From the NCBI RefSeq assembly GCF_020520425.1, contig NC_079490.1:3596001-3660000 (forward strand): a DNA stretch of 64,000 nt. Direction: 5' to 3'. The number at the start of each line of letters is the position of its first letter. Positions within the stretch are counted from its first letter, which is position 1. Origin of the DNA: Spinacia oleracea (lineage: Eukaryota; Streptophyta; Magnoliopsida; Caryophyllales; Amaranthaceae). The translations under genes were made by a program, and so were the position numbers. This document shows positions 63,572-64,000 of this stretch, piece after piece. The notes under the pieces are model-generated. The model did not search any database. It worked only from the letters and a program-made list of their open reading frames with translations, and was not told the DNA's origin.

Positions 63572-64000
63572 TCAAAAATGGTAGAGTTTAAGATGTGTTG
63601 CGTTCCAGCTTCGGGGGACCGACTTGCCATCTTTGGTAATGAGTCTGTATGCCCCCTTCCCGACGATTTTTTCGATCAAGTACGGTCCTTCCCAAGCTGG
63701 TGCTAACTTACCCGCGTTTAATTCTTTCGTGTTTTGAAATACTCTGCGCAGTACCCAATCTCCTTCTTTGAACATTTTCACTTTGACATTTTTGTTGAAG
63801 CATTTTGCCACGATCTGTTGTTGTGACGCCATTCTTATCAATGCTGCTTCCCTGAGATCTTCTGTGTTGTCGAGGTTTTCGCTGAGTTCTACGTCGTTTT
63901 GCTCTGGCGTCATGAGTCCATATCGTGCACTGGGCAACGTCACTTCAGGGGGAAGTACCGCTTCGCACCCGTAAACGAGTGAGAAGGGAGTCTGTCCCGT
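63572..64000 (-). CDS. C-terminal end of Ty3/gypsy pol (integrase C-terminus), partial
   Basis: Open from the right window edge to the stop at 63574-63572 (142 residues). Starts TGQTPFSLVYGCEAVLPPEV, the typical end of the gypsy integrase core region, and continues with GDWVLRRVFQNTKELNAGKL, APAWEGPYLIEKIVGKGAYR, and ends HLKLYHF. Protease, reverse transcriptase and the integrase catalytic part must lie beyond the window. Frame intact. Confidence 0.9.
   Translation of the reverse strand, partial: TGQTPFSLVYGCEAVLPPEVTLPSARYGLMTPEQNDVELSENLDNTEDLREAALIRMASQQQIVAKCFNKNVKVKMFKEGDWVLRRVFQNTKELNAGKLAPAWEGPYLIEKIVGKGAYRLITKDGKSVPRSWNATHLKLYHF

Overview
The window is nuclear DNA from a flowering plant. 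The genes have plant-type introns with GT..AG borders, and four plant families are unmistakable (LOB-domain, STP sugar carrier, SKU5-similar oxidase, DEG protease). Intergenic DNA is AT-rich and full of Stowaway, Tourist, CACTA, hAT, Helitron and SINE copies. I infer a core eudicot; the gene and repeat style fits Caryophyllales (spinach, beet, Chenopodium), but that is an impression and not a proof.

Layout. 1-9.1 kb is a repeat-dominated block. It holds pieces of transposon-type genes (a partial ORF at the left edge, a Ulp1-like C-terminal fragment, a GRF zinc-finger gene, and a PB1-like-domain gene killed by one in-frame stop). These sit between two sets of tandem units, each carrying a tRNA-like module followed by a T-run. 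9.1-12.4 kb holds MITEs, a Helitron end and a SINE. 12.5-15.1 kb is a complete 4-exon H+/hexose symporter gene (+). 15.7-19.0 kb is a complete 4-exon SKU5-similar (ascorbate-oxidase-like) gene (-). 20.6-27.8 kb is a complete 8-exon DEG10-type organelle protease gene (-). 31.1-31.9 kb is a 2-exon HMGA (AT-hook) gene (+). 37.1 kb is tRNA-Arg(ACG) (-). 40.6-43.9 kb (perhaps to 45.7 kb) is ASYMMETRIC LEAVES2 (+), with two introns in its 5' leader. 43.9-59.7 kb has no protein gene I can support and is a dense, partly nested MITE field. 59.7-64.0 kb is the 3' part of a Ty3/gypsy retrotransposon of Tat/Retand organisation: 3' LTR, polypurine tract, an intron-containing ORF antisense to pol, then the C-terminal end of pol running off the window.

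The host genes are unrelated single-copy housekeeping or developmental genes and do not form a pathway. What unifies the window is transposable-element structure. Many elements can be delimited by target-site duplications visible in the sequence. The points most worth a second look are the tandem tRNA-like arrays, the array of self-complementary motifs inside the AS2 leader intron, the antisense spliced ORF of the gypsy element, and the hAT-type elements filled with GGGTC repeats. I saw no convincing wholly new system.
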